Positions 25,424-35,857 of a stretch of 64,000 bases of DNA are shown piece by piece. Position numbers and translations under genes: made by a program. Numbering within the stretch: the first letter of the stretch is position 1; the number at the start of each line of letters is the position of its first letter. The notes below the pieces were generated by a model. The model saw nothing but the letters and a program-made list of their open reading frames with translations. It made no database searches and had not been told where the DNA came from. This DNA comes from Palaemon carinicauda. Its lineage: Eukaryota > Arthropoda > Malacostraca > Decapoda > Palaemonidae. Where the stretch lies: assembly GCF_036898095.1 (NCBI RefSeq), contig NC_090746.1, forward strand, positions 52,050,098 to 52,114,097, written 5' to 3'.

Positions 25424-25837
25424 TTGGGAATACTATTATTAATCGTAGCCTATTGCATTCTCATTCAAGCCATTGGCAGAAGAGTAATATCTTTCGCAGC
25501 GGGCAGGTCAAAATTATGGTCTGATGTGAAAGAGTTTAAAAGTACAAGTTTCAGTGCTAAATCAGTGCAGTGGAGGGTACGTCTGCTCGTACCTGTCGTT
25601 CTCCTAGCCCTAGACCCCTTCCAAGCTCCCCAACCCCTGAGAGAAGGACTGTCGATCGGCGAAAGGAAAAGAGTGGCATTAGAGCCCGAGCAGACGTTCC
25701 CCTCGAGCGTTCCTGTTGATGTTTCCCAGAACGCTCGCCCTTGCCATGGGAAGGGCAAGGTAAAAGTGTTATCTTCGCCGTCGGATGACGCAGTTCACAG
25801 ACGGGGCTGGCGTCTTACATATTTCCCTTTCTGCTAG
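25424..25837 (+). pseudogene. gag-like N-terminal segment of DIRS copy 5
   Basis: The 137-codon frame contains PVVLLALDPFQAPQPLREG and a DDAVHRRGWRL block. The DNA at about 25570-25815 is repeated, with roughly one change in five, at 28083-28330 within the RT region. The protein is Arg/Pro/Ser-rich like the variable gag region of DIRS-type elements, and the frame choice is uncertain because the duplicate is read in another frame. Confidence 0.4.
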
Positions 25838-26084
25838 ACAAGAAGAGAGTTGCTCATCATGACGCCGAGCGTTTAGATTCTAAACGCCAAGCGTCGTAAA
25901 GGACGCCGAGCGTTAAGGAGTTGGACTACATCACCCCAAGCGTCGAGTAGTTGGAAGTCATGACACGTAATGCCGAGCGTCAGAGCATTGGACGGCAAGC
26001 TACTAACGCTGCTGTAAGAGTTAGACACGATGTTTGACACTGAGTGGAACTTCTAATGTCTCTCTTGTTGGGCGAGCGAATGTC

Positions 26085-26215
26085 ATAGTTCCGAGCGTCT
26101 AGATCGCGAACGTCATAGTTCCGAGCGTCTAGATCGCGAACATCATAGTTCCGAGCGTCTAGATCGCGAACGTCATAGTTCCGAGCGTCTAGATCGCGAA
26201 CGTCATTGTTCTGAG
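26085..26215 (+). repeat. 30-bp tandem repeat, four to five units
   Basis: The unit CATAGTTCCGAGCGTCTAG plus ATCGCGAACGT is repeated four times almost perfectly, with a degenerate fifth. It lies within the gag region of DIRS copy 5. Related GTTCCGAGCGT phrases recur to 26640. Thirty bases is a multiple of three, so reading frame is preserved. Confidence 0.9.
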
Positions 26216-26384
26216 AGTCAAGCGTTGGAACAACGTGGCACCAGGCGTCATGATATCGCCGAGCGTAAGAGCCTCGGAAGTCATGAAACCGAGCGTCGAG
26301 ATCGCGAATGTCATAGTTCCGCAGTTAGAGGCGTAATGACGATCCTCTTGCTAAGCTTCTAGAAACTGATCCGCAGGACGCCGA

Positions 26385-26540
26385 GCGCAAGCAGTTAGAG
26401 CATCAAGCAGTTAGACGTGACGCCGAGCGTCAAGCAGTTAGACATGACGCCGAGCATCAAGCAGTTAGACGTGACGCCAAGCGTCAAGCAGTTAGACGTG
26501 ACGCCGAGCGTCAAGCAGTTAGACATGACGCCGAGCATAA
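26385..26540 (+). repeat. 27-bp in-frame tandem repeat encoding DAERQAVRR
   Basis: Five to six units of GACGCCGAGCGTCAAGCAG plus TTAGACGT encode a nine-residue repeat, DAERQAVRR, with variants DAEHQAVR and DAKRQAVR. The alternating acidic and basic residues would favour a charged helix. The neighbouring 25850-26380 region is a decayed version of the same theme (GACGCCGAGCGT, CCGAGCGTC). Confidence 0.85.
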
Positions 26541-26829
26541 GAGCCTCGGATGTCGTGATGACGCCAGTCGAGCCGAGTGTCGAGATCGCGAACGTCTTAG
26601 TTCCGATCGTAATGATCGCGAGCGTTATAGTTCCGAGCGTCAAGTGTTGGAACAACGTGATGCCAGGCGTGATGATCTTTGACTCATTGACGCCAGAAGT
26701 CAGGACCTTAAGGAGTTGACTCCTAGAAAACAAGACGTCTCTACCTCGGTTTGAGACTTGTAGGAGAAAGGGTTCGACAATCTCCTTCCCGAAGGAGAAT
26801 ATCCTAAGATCCTTCATCCTTCGGTTGAC

Positions 26830-27930
26830 TTACAAAAACTCATGAGAGTTTTTACTGAAGAGTTTCTGAATTATTTTGTGCCTGCTGCTCCTCGTTGCCC
26901 GCCTTCAGTGTTTACGCTAGGGAAGGCGTCGAAGGAGTCTCTGTTTACAAAGATGGTGCTGTCTCGATCATCTTAAAGAGCTTTGAGGATGATGGGAGAC
27001 TGGATGCAATCCAAGAAGGACCAGGGAAAGACTGTTTTCTCTGTTCCCTGGCTAGATTGGCCTCCAGATCTAGTGTTTGGTACGAGACGGGAGAAGTTCT
27101 CGGCTTGGGAGTTCCTGCCTCTGCCCAAGGAGACTTTTCGAGTCTAGTAGACGCTCCTCGTCGGATGGCCATGAGAAGGACCAAAATACTCTGGTCAACA
27201 TCAGAGCTTGATCATCCTCTCAAAGGCATCTTCAGAGCTTTCGAAGTATTCAATTTCCGTGACTGGACTCTGGGAGCCTTGGGGAAGAAGGTTTCCGCCT
27301 TGAAGGATGTGGACACATAGTCTCAGCCTCATTATATCAGGCATGGATAAAGCCTTAAGGGACGGTTCCAATGAGTTGGCAGCCCTTTTCTCAGTGTGGG
27401 GTCCTTAAGAAAAGAGCCCAGATGTGTTCTTTTCTGTCCATTGGGGTTATACCCATTCAGAAGTCAGAATTGAGGTACGCACCCTTTTTCTTCCTCTCCT
27501 TTTCCTCTAGAGTTGGTCAAAGAGGTCTCTTCTGCTTTAGACCAAAAGGCCATACAGGATTTGGTGTCTAAAACAGCATGGAGGGTTCTGCCTACTCCTT
27601 TCTCAAGCCGCACAGACAGCTGTAGGAGCCACACTAAACAACTGGCAACTTGGGAGAGGAGAGGAGTAGACCTTTGGTCCGTACAGGTACTAAAGGAGGG
27701 ATGCAAAATCTTTTTCCTAGGGAAACCTCCTTTAATAGTAACTCCGATAGATCTCTCTGCTAGATACAGAGAGGAGTCAAAGAGACAGGGTATGCAGCAT
27801 CAAATGTCTCTCTTATTGGAGGAGGCGGCAATAGAGACCAGTGCTGGATGTAAGTGCTCTCAACGCCTTCGTTCAGAAGACAAAGTTCTCCATGGAGACA
27901 TTGAAATAAGTCCTAGCAGCAGTAAGAAAG
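26830..27930 (+). pseudogene. gag-like C-terminal region of DIRS copy 5
   Basis: The 26895-27320 frame (141 codons) has a globular-looking segment (LVDAPRRMAMRRTKILWS, DHPLKGIFRAFEVFNF, DWTLGALGKK) that I recall from gag-like ORFs beside DIRS-type RTs. It ends at a TAG. The 27513-27935 frame leads into RT. Confidence rests mainly on position upstream of the RT. Confidence 0.45.
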
Positions 27931-28650
27931 GATGACTGGATGGTCTCTTTAGACCTCCAGGATGCTTACTTCTACATCCCCATTCATCCGAACTTCAGGC
28001 AATACCTGAGGTTCGTGTATAAGGAGGAAGTTTTCCAGTTTTGGGCTCTTTGTTTCAGCCTAAGCACCGCCTCTCAAATAGATGGTGCGTCTGCTAGGAC
28101 CTGTCGTTCTTCTTGCCATAGACCTCTTCCAAGCTCCCCAACCCCTGGGAGAAGGAATGTCGAACGACGAAAGGAAACGAGAGGCATTAGTGCCCGAGCA
28201 CTCTTCCTCGCGAGCGTACCTGTTGACGCTTCACATGACGCTTGCCCTCGCCATGTGAAAGAAGAGGTGAAAGGGTTTTTTTTGTCCTCATCAGATGACG
28301 CAGTGCCCAGACGGGGCTGGCGTCTCGCATCCAGACCTCTGAAGAGAAAGATTGCCTCTGTCGAACAGCATTGTGTCATGACGCCTCAGGCTCCAGGTTG
28401 CAGCCATTGGAGCAGTCCAGAGTGTGTCCTACTCAGAGCTCATTCCTACAATCGCTGCCTGGAGGATCTGCAGATGACGTTGAGCTTATCAGAAGAACTG
28501 GGTCTTCTGATAAGCAGAGACAAGTCTCAACTGACACCATCCCAAGAGATCATTTATTTGGGGATGGAGATTCAGAGTCAAGTTTTTCGGACTTTTCCGT
28601 CTGCCTCAAGGATGGAGCAAGCCCTGTTGTAGCTTCATTGCTTTCTAGAG
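27930..28650 (+). pseudogene. DIRS-type reverse transcriptase, catalytic segment replaced (copy 5)
   Basis: RT is recognised by WMVSLDLQDAYFYIPIHP, FQFWALCFSLSTAS (motif before the active site) and, after a gap, LGLLISRDKSQLTPSQ and IIYLGMEIQSQVF. Where the Y-x-D-D box should lie (about 28080-28340) there is instead a near copy of the gag segment at 25570-25815. The catalytic aspartates are therefore absent. The element is truncated after the RNase H boundary. Confidence 0.72.
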
Positions 28651-28654
28651 AAAC

Positions 28655-28990
28655 GGAAGAAGCGAAAAATCTATTTTTGGGTGAGAGTGTCATGTTGTCG
28701 TGATGGACCCACCCTTCTGCTGACCCCTCCCAAAATTACTCTATTTATGGAAAATCAATGCGTAAGACAAACTTACAGAATCTGCTTTAGCAGACGACGC
28801 AGTTAGGATGACGTAACCACCTAAAAACCACTATATCTTCGTTATATACAAGAATTATTGCCAGAAGCTTCTTGAGGGCACGTAAGACATGTTTGGCAAT
28901 GGATAAAAGTGATATCTCAATTTTCGGTTTGGGGGAGTTTATATGTTCATACCTGTAGCGGATGTTCCCCTTAATTACATCCCGCTATCA
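28655..28990 (-). repeat. ITR-like end of a DIRS element of the copy 1/2/3 family
   Basis: GCGAAAAATCTATTTTTGGG followed by TGAGAGTGTCATG and GTCGTGATGG matches the 3' tip of copies 1 and 2 read on the opposite strand. Further in, GAAGCTTCTTGAGGGCACG resembles the ITR segment at 41946-41960. Divergence grows rightward, and the right limit is approximate. No further part of this element is seen. Confidence 0.6.
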
Positions 28991-29308
28991 CATAAGCTCG
29001 ATGAGGAGTACGTAAAATAAAGTTCCATTACTAGATAAGAAATCGGCAACAAAAACTCCTAATCGTATTAAAAGGGAGGGACGCAAAAATTCTGCTCTTC
29101 CTTCAAGCAAGCAGGAGGAAGTGGGTGAGGATGGGAAGGTTTAATGAACCCAAAATAATAACTCAGTAAGAGTTTAAGACAGTTTCTTTAACTACCATTT
29201 CTACGTTAAACAATTCCCTTCAATTGACCATCACCATCAAAGAATGCCAAGTAAAGATATTCACTTTGATTTAAGGACTTATGAAATTTGTATAAAGAAT
29301 ATATACAG

Positions 29309-29518
<210 letters not shown>

Positions 29519-29570
29519 TTTTATCAAATAAGCCGTACATTGTAATTTACTTACTCTTACTTTCTTACTC

Positions 29571-30092
29571 CGGGGGCCTCGGACCAGGCTGATCCATTGC
29601 CGCTTTGACCGTTTGTCTCCAGAGAGCCCTGTCCTCCGCAAGCCCCATCCACTCATTGGGGTCTATTTCCAGGATGTACAAATCTTCGATTAAGTTATCC
29701 ATCCATCTCTTTCTAGGCCTTCCTCTTGGTCTGGTACCTATGGGTCTACCTAACATAACTCTTCTAGTCAGCCTTCTCTCCTCCATTCTAGCGATATGTC
29801 CTGCATATCAAAGTCTCTGCGATCTAATAATATTGGGGATAGGCAGTAGTCCTGAGAGAGCTATCAATTCATGATTGTGGAGCCTGTGTCACTTTCCAGC
29901 TTCGTCATCCCAAACCGGTCGCCAGATCCGCCTCAAGATACTGCGTTGAAAAACTTCAAGTTTATTCGCCAACTGCCTAATGAGTGCCCATGTTTCACAC
30001 CCGTATAGGACCACTAAACGGATAATGGCGGTATATATTTGTGCTTTTGTGGGCTTAGATAAAATTCTGGATCTTAAGGTGTTATCGTTCAC
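29571..30092 (-). pseudogene. RTE-type LINE 3' end (C-terminal tail of ORF2)
   Basis: On the minus strand the frames 30092-29889 and 29786-29565 encode VVLYGCETWALIRQLANKLEVF (a common RT tail motif) and, after a frame break, [27 protein letters not shown] and [12 protein letters not shown]. These are characteristic of the C-terminus of RTE-like LINEs. The catalytic RT part is missing, so it is 5'-truncated. It is followed at the 3' side by a GTAA/GTAAGA-type tail (29570 to 29548), typical of such elements. Confidence 0.75.
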
Positions 30093-30456
30093 CTTAGGGA
30101 TTTAGGGCACCAGATTAACTGGAGTGAGTCGTCTTTGCTTTTTAAGAGTACCTGTCCGTACAGAAGGAAAATCCTGGAATCAGCCATCATAAATCAATAA
30201 AACACAATGAACCTATCTGGGGGCCAATGGAAAGCTGACACAGTGGACAATACTCCTCTCAACCCTATCATTAAGAAGATAATCCACGGAGACCGACCAC
30301 CAGACATGCATCAGAGGTCAAGACTTCCTCCGAGCGGCTCAACAATAAGAAGACGCACCTGGATGTAATTAAATTTGGCTAATCCTTCCAGCAATTATAA
30401 CAACTATAGAACAATTGAACACACCCTTTTGCTTTCGTATATAAACCATCACTCGC

Positions 30457-30522
30457 CACTGTATTCCTCATTTTTACTTTACATCCTGAAGAGGGTCGAT
30501 GTTTATTGACCGAAATATAGTG
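30457..30522 (+). ncRNA. candidate hammerhead ribozyme-like motif
   Basis: The core CTGAAGA (30486-30492) is followed by a stem GGTC (30494-30497) / GACC (30508-30511) with a 10-nt loop, then GAAA (30512-30515). Outside it, CACTGTAT (30457-30464) pairs with ATATAGTG (30515-30522) over 8 bp with one G-T wobble, including the required A15.1-U16.1 pair, giving a type III layout. Weak points: G30493 is unpaired or bulged, stem I (30466-30485) pairs poorly, and the cleavage base would be U. The surroundings may be a Penelope-like or retrozyme remnant. Confidence 0.45.
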
Positions 30523-30605
30523 TGATTTATTCATATTTCCTGTGTTTCTTTTATGGGCCTTTTTGAAAAAAACATGTTAAACTGTTCGATTACAGTTATA
30601 AGTAA

Positions 30606-30820
<215 letters not shown>

Positions 30821-30837
30821 CCACCCACCCATCTCAC

Positions 30838-31081
30838 ACCCGCAGTACCGCTTTTCCCCCGTTTTTACGATTTCTCCGGTCTCTGTCCCTCACTTCATCA
30901 TTTTATTCCATTCACTTTTCACGCTATTGCCAATCTATGTATTCTGTTTATCTATTCATTCTCTATTCATAAAGTTTCGTAGTGGAGTCTTGGTCAAAAA
31001 GATTTGATTTTCCAAAATGACTTACCTTTAAAGATATAATGGCCAAAAAACTATCCAATAGAGATCCTCGTTTTACGAAAG
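30838..31081 (+). other. no recognisable gene
   Basis: Short unique spacer between (TA)n and the 684-bp tandem duplication. Confidence 0.4.
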
Positions 31082-32440
31082 GTAATTAGGAGGTTTCAGT
31101 TCAACAAATAAAGCCCGAGAGACTCGTATACAAATGAGGACAAAATCTCTAACGTGTTTCCTCAGCATCTTTGTCTTAGAGATGCCTAGTGGATTTGAAA
31201 CCAATTAATTTGATAGAAGAATTAATTTACATTTATGTCATCATCGTTGAAATGATTTTTAACAATATTATTGATAGTTCAAGGAATGAAATGTATGTGA
31301 TCCTATTTCAAAGTATAATAATGATAGTACTGAAAAATAAAATATAACAACGAAAAGCATGAGAGGAAAAAGAAGATGAAGGAGAGATAAATTAAAAGAA
31401 ATTTACGTATACATTGATATGGATAACGGCATACACGTATACGTATTTAAAGTCATGCATTTTATATAAACACGCCGCGAGTCGAAAAAATAAGCTATGT
31501 TGAAATGAAGCCGGGAAGTTAAGAAGGGTTTTTTACTGATTACCTGATGGAGAATTCTTGCAGATAGCATGATACAGGAATTATTACTGTTTACCTGATA
31601 GAAGGACTTCTGCTTATTATATGGTTTGGGAATTTCACTAGTTACTTAATTAAGGGATTTTTTACTGATTACGTGGTACAGGGATTTTTACTGATTGCAT
31701 GATACTTGGATTCTTACTGATTAAGTGTTTTAGTCATTTTACCAGATTAGATAATACAGGGATTTTGTAATTAGGATGTTTCAGTTCAACAAATACAGTC
31801 CCGTGAGACTCGTTTGCAAATGAGGACAAAATATCTAACGTGTTTCCTCAGCATCTTCGTCTTAGAGATTGCTGGTGGATTTCAAACCTATGTATTTGAT
31901 AGAAGAATTAATTCAGATTAATGTCATCATCGTAAAAATGACTTTTAACAATATAATTGATAATTCAAGGAATGAGATACATGTGATCCTATTTCAACGT
32001 ATTATAATAATGATTATACTGAAGAAAAAAAAATATATCATAATGAAAAGCATGAGAGGAAAAAGAAGATGAAGGAGAGATAAATTAAAAAAAAAAATTC
32101 ATGTATACATTGATATGAATAAGGGCACATACATATAAGTATTTAAAGTCACGCATTTTATATAAACATGCCGCGAAGCTTGAAAGTTACAAAGGTTTTT
32201 TTTATGGATTACCTGATAGAGGATTTTTGCTGATAACATGATACAGGGGTTATTACTTTTTACCTGATAGAAGGACTTATGCTTATTTCATGATTCAGGC
32301 ATTTCACTGGTTACATAATTAAGGGATTTTTTTTTACTGATTACGTGGTACAGGGATTTTTACTGATGGCAGGATACTTGGATTCTTACTGATTAAGCGT
32401 TGTAGTAATTTTTACAGATTACATAATACGGGGATTTTGC
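31082..32440. repeat. 684-bp segmental tandem duplication
   Basis: The stretch 31082-31765 recurs at 31766 to about 32440 in the same order. Landmarks in both units are TTTCAGTTCAACAAATA, GTTTCCTCAGCATCTT, AGCATGAGAGGAAAAAGAAG, TTTATATAAACA and the first minisatellite units. The copies differ by scattered substitutions, so the event is not recent. Confidence 0.8.
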
Positions 32441-32672
32441 TGATTACGTGATACAGGTATTTTTACTGATTACGTGATGCAGGGATTTTTACTGATTAAA
32501 TGTCATTTTTATAGCTTACATAATACAGGGATTTTACAGATTATGGATAAGGGGAGTTTTACTGATTACATGATACAAGGATTTTTTCTGATTAAGTGTT
32601 AAAGTCATTTATACAAATTACATAATATAGGCATTTTACTGATTACGCCATACAGAATTTTTTTACTGATTA

Positions 32673-32715
32673 CATTGAATCCTTCTCTCTCGTTACGGTT
32701 CATTTTCCCTATACC

Positions 32716-32758
<43 letters not shown>

Positions 32759-33223
32759 ATAGTCTGGCCTATTCTTTACATATTCTCCCCTATCCTCATA
32801 CACCTGACAACATTGAGAGGACCAAACAATTCTTCTTACTGCAAGTGGCCACTTTCCTCTTTGTAAGGGCAGAAGAGACTCTTTAGCTATGGTAAGCAGA
32901 TCTAGGAGAAGGATACTCTAAAATAAAACCATTGTTCACTAATCTTGGGTAGTGCCATATACTCTGTACCATGTTCTTCCACTGTCTTGGGTTAGAGTTC
33001 TCTTGCTTGACGGTACAGTCTGGAACACTATTATATCTCATTTCTCTTTCTCTTCTTCTGTTAAAGGTTTTATAGTTTATATAGGCTATATTTATTGTAA
33101 TGCTGTCGCTCTTCTTAAAATATTTTATTTTTCGTTGTTTCCTTTTCTCACTGAGCTATTTTCAATGTTGGAGCCTGTGGGCTGATAGCATCCTGATTTT
33201 CCAATAAGGGTTGTAGCTTAGCA

Positions 33224-33299
<76 letters not shown>
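32673..33299 (+). repeat. retroposon-like repeat R1, copy c, 5'-truncated with (AAT)n tail
   Basis: It starts at CATTGAATCCTTCTCTCTCG, about 100 bp inside the R1a start, carries an internal (CA)n at 32719-32756, and ends GGTTGTAGCTTAGCAGG followed by about 24 AAT units (33226-33299). Minisatellite sequence resumes on both sides. 5' truncation plus a 3' simple tail supports target-primed insertion. Confidence 0.75.
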
Positions 33300-33300
<1 letters not shown>

Positions 33301-34058
33301 AAAGATTTTTACTGATTACATGATACAGGGATTTTTACTGATTACGCAATACAGTAATTTCTACTGATTACTTAATATAAGGATTTTTAATGATTACATG
33401 ATACAGAGATTTTAAATGATTACTTGATACACTAACTTTTACTGATTAAGTGGTAGGGGGATTTTCACTGATTACGTGATACAGACATTTGTACTGATTA
33501 TATGATAGAGTGATTTTTACTGTTTAGATGATATTTTTGTTTACCGATTAAGTGATGCAGGAATTTTTACTGATTATATGATACAGGGATTTTTACTGTT
33601 CAAATGATAAGAATATTCTTACTGATTGGGTGATACAAGAATTTTTACTGATTATGAGATACAATGATTTATATTAGCCAGATGATAGAAGGATTTTTAC
33701 TGATTACTTGATACGGGTATTTCTATTGATTAGGTTATAAAAGGGATTTTCCACCAATTACGTGACACAAGGATTATTACTGATTATGTGACAGGGATTT
33801 TTACTGATTACGTGACATAGGGATTATTACTGATTTTGTGACGCAGGGATTTTTACTGATTATGTACTATATGAATTTTAACTGATTAGGTGATACAGGA
33901 ATTTTTGTTCTGATAATTTGGCACAGGAATTTTTAATGGTTAGGTAATTCTGTATTGAGATTGTACTGACTAATTAAGCGATAGAGAGATTTTTACTGAT
34001 TACGCAATGCAATTATTTTATTGCTGATTACATAACACAAGAAGTTTTACTCACTGGG

Positions 34059-35857
34059 TGTGAAGAATTTTTTTTCACTCTTCTTTCAATCGTATTTTTA
34101 GCTCTTCTACTAATACTATAGCTACCCCTTAAACGTTCTCTCCTACATTCAATTTTCTTTAACGAGACATTAGGAGGACTATTCTAAACTAAAACTTGTT
34201 GACAGTGGCGCACGCCGTGCTCGTGACGTCACAGCCTAGATACGCACACAACAAAGGGCCTTAGTAGCCCCGGCGTATGTTGGTTCTTTCCTCAAACTAC
34301 GTGGGTCGAGATTAAATTCCTAAACTGAATTTTGATATAAATTTCAATACTGCTGAATTAATGCATCTTATATTTCTCAATACCAATTAAGGTTTGTTAA
34401 TTTTAAGATGTATGCCCATCGCACCAGCCCATTGCTAATTAATCATTTAAAATATTAATTTTTAGCAAGCCAGAATAGGTAGGATTATTGTATATATAAA
34501 CTCCCTTAGAGCAGCAAGATTTCTCTAAAGTATTTAGTACAAAATCCTGCCTCCTCTGCACTCCTTGCAACAATATGTTGGCCCGTCCTGAAGTCCCGAT
34601 ATGGCACTCCCAATGGATCCGTGCGCATCAAGCTCCTCACCTGTCTGGAAAGGTGAAGCCAGGTAATCTCCCTCGACCTTGGTGTCGCGCCCATTTGATC
34701 AGAAGTCCCCATGACCGACTGACCTGCCTGTCAGTGAGCCTGTGCACCCCTGGCTCACCCCTCTCCCAAAACGTGACTCACCAATGAGTCCTGTGGCTGC
34801 CGGCTGGAGACAGTGAAGGAGTGGAACCTGGGAACCATATTACCACAAACAAGGATTCTTGGGGTGGGCCAGTAAAGAGTGCAAAGTGCAACCTGGTCAA
34901 CAGCTATCACGGGCATAGGACTATCTTCAAAGGAGTGCAGGTACTACATCAATGGCCATAGTTATTCCCCCATTTTTTCTTAGCTTAGACTAATTCTAAC
35001 TTGCTTAGAATAACTGTCTTTTATACTATTTGGACTGTGTGCAGTGGGGTTGTGTGTATATATTTTTCTTGGATATTAATTTCTGGTTTGAGACTAGCAC
35101 AGTTTCTGGGTCACATGGGGCACGTGTCCGACCCCATTTTGATTATTGCAGACCATGTGTCTAACCCATTATTTTTATTATTTTGAATCGGTTTTAATGT
35201 GCATTCCTTTTATGATTCCATTTTTGTGTTGTTAAGATGTCCGTTTCTTTTAATGTAAATTTGTGAATAAATCAATGTTAGGTTAATTAAACCTCCTTAG
35301 TATTTTTGCTCCCTCATTTATTTAATGTGTAAACTGGGAACATTTGAACACGGGACAGAATACCCAATATTTGAAGAGTAAACCTAAGTAAGTCTATAGG
35401 TGGTAACAGTGAGGAATTTTGTATTTAATATATTTGCTTCGAAGGTAAAGATCCTTATCTTTAAACTTTTAAACTACTTTACATCACTGCTCCCATTTTT
35501 GATTTTGTCTAATTACATTAACGTAAAATACCTGTCCAGCATCTCGCTGTGGTAGCTGGGACGGAGTCGGAACAGAGCCTAAGAGTGAGATGACTATAGA
35601 CCTGACAAAGCTAGAGTAGGCCATTAATTACTTATATTTCACGTGTGGAGTTCCCCGGCCTCTGGACAGTAAAATCTCCCCCTTTTGTATTTAAGAGTGA
35701 CGGTTAGTGAACTGTGGTAGTAAAGTCATTAACAGGGTGTTTGTGCTAGAGAGTAAGTGCTCATTATTCTCCCTTGTTGATCTTTGAGTAACGACCATTA
35801 GGGAGGCTTTCCCGGACTAAGTTCCCACTCAAACGCTTAGATAAAAAGTTATCCACA
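34059..35857 (-). repeat. probable solo LTR, copy C, with 5-bp target duplication
   Basis: This is an inverted copy of 17969-19744, bounded TGTGAAGAATT (left) and TATCCACA (right). Flanks are CTGGG at 34054-34058 and CTGGG at 35858-35862, a perfect 5-bp duplication in minisatellite DNA. TG...CA ends with 5-bp duplication are what LTR retrotransposon integrases leave. The missing interior suggests LTR-LTR recombination. Confidence 0.72.

Larger units (their letters stand above)
24720..28650 (+). mobile_element. DIRS-like retrotransposon copy 5 (different family), rearranged
   Basis: The left limit is a guess at a conserved-looking end (CTGACTTACCCAGTAG near 24730), followed by a GACGTCACGG site. 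Gag-like segments at 25424-25837 and 26830-27930 flank tandem peptide repeats, and a RT segment occupies 27930-28650. The right side runs directly into an ITR-like piece of the copy 1/2/3 family at 28655. No recombinase is present. Sequence differs from copies 1-4. Confidence 0.6.

Noticed and set aside
26395..26817. 140-codon minus frame with LTLGVTSNCLM repeats
   Set aside because: It is the antisense of the 27-bp gag repeat; the plus-strand reading fits the element's orientation.
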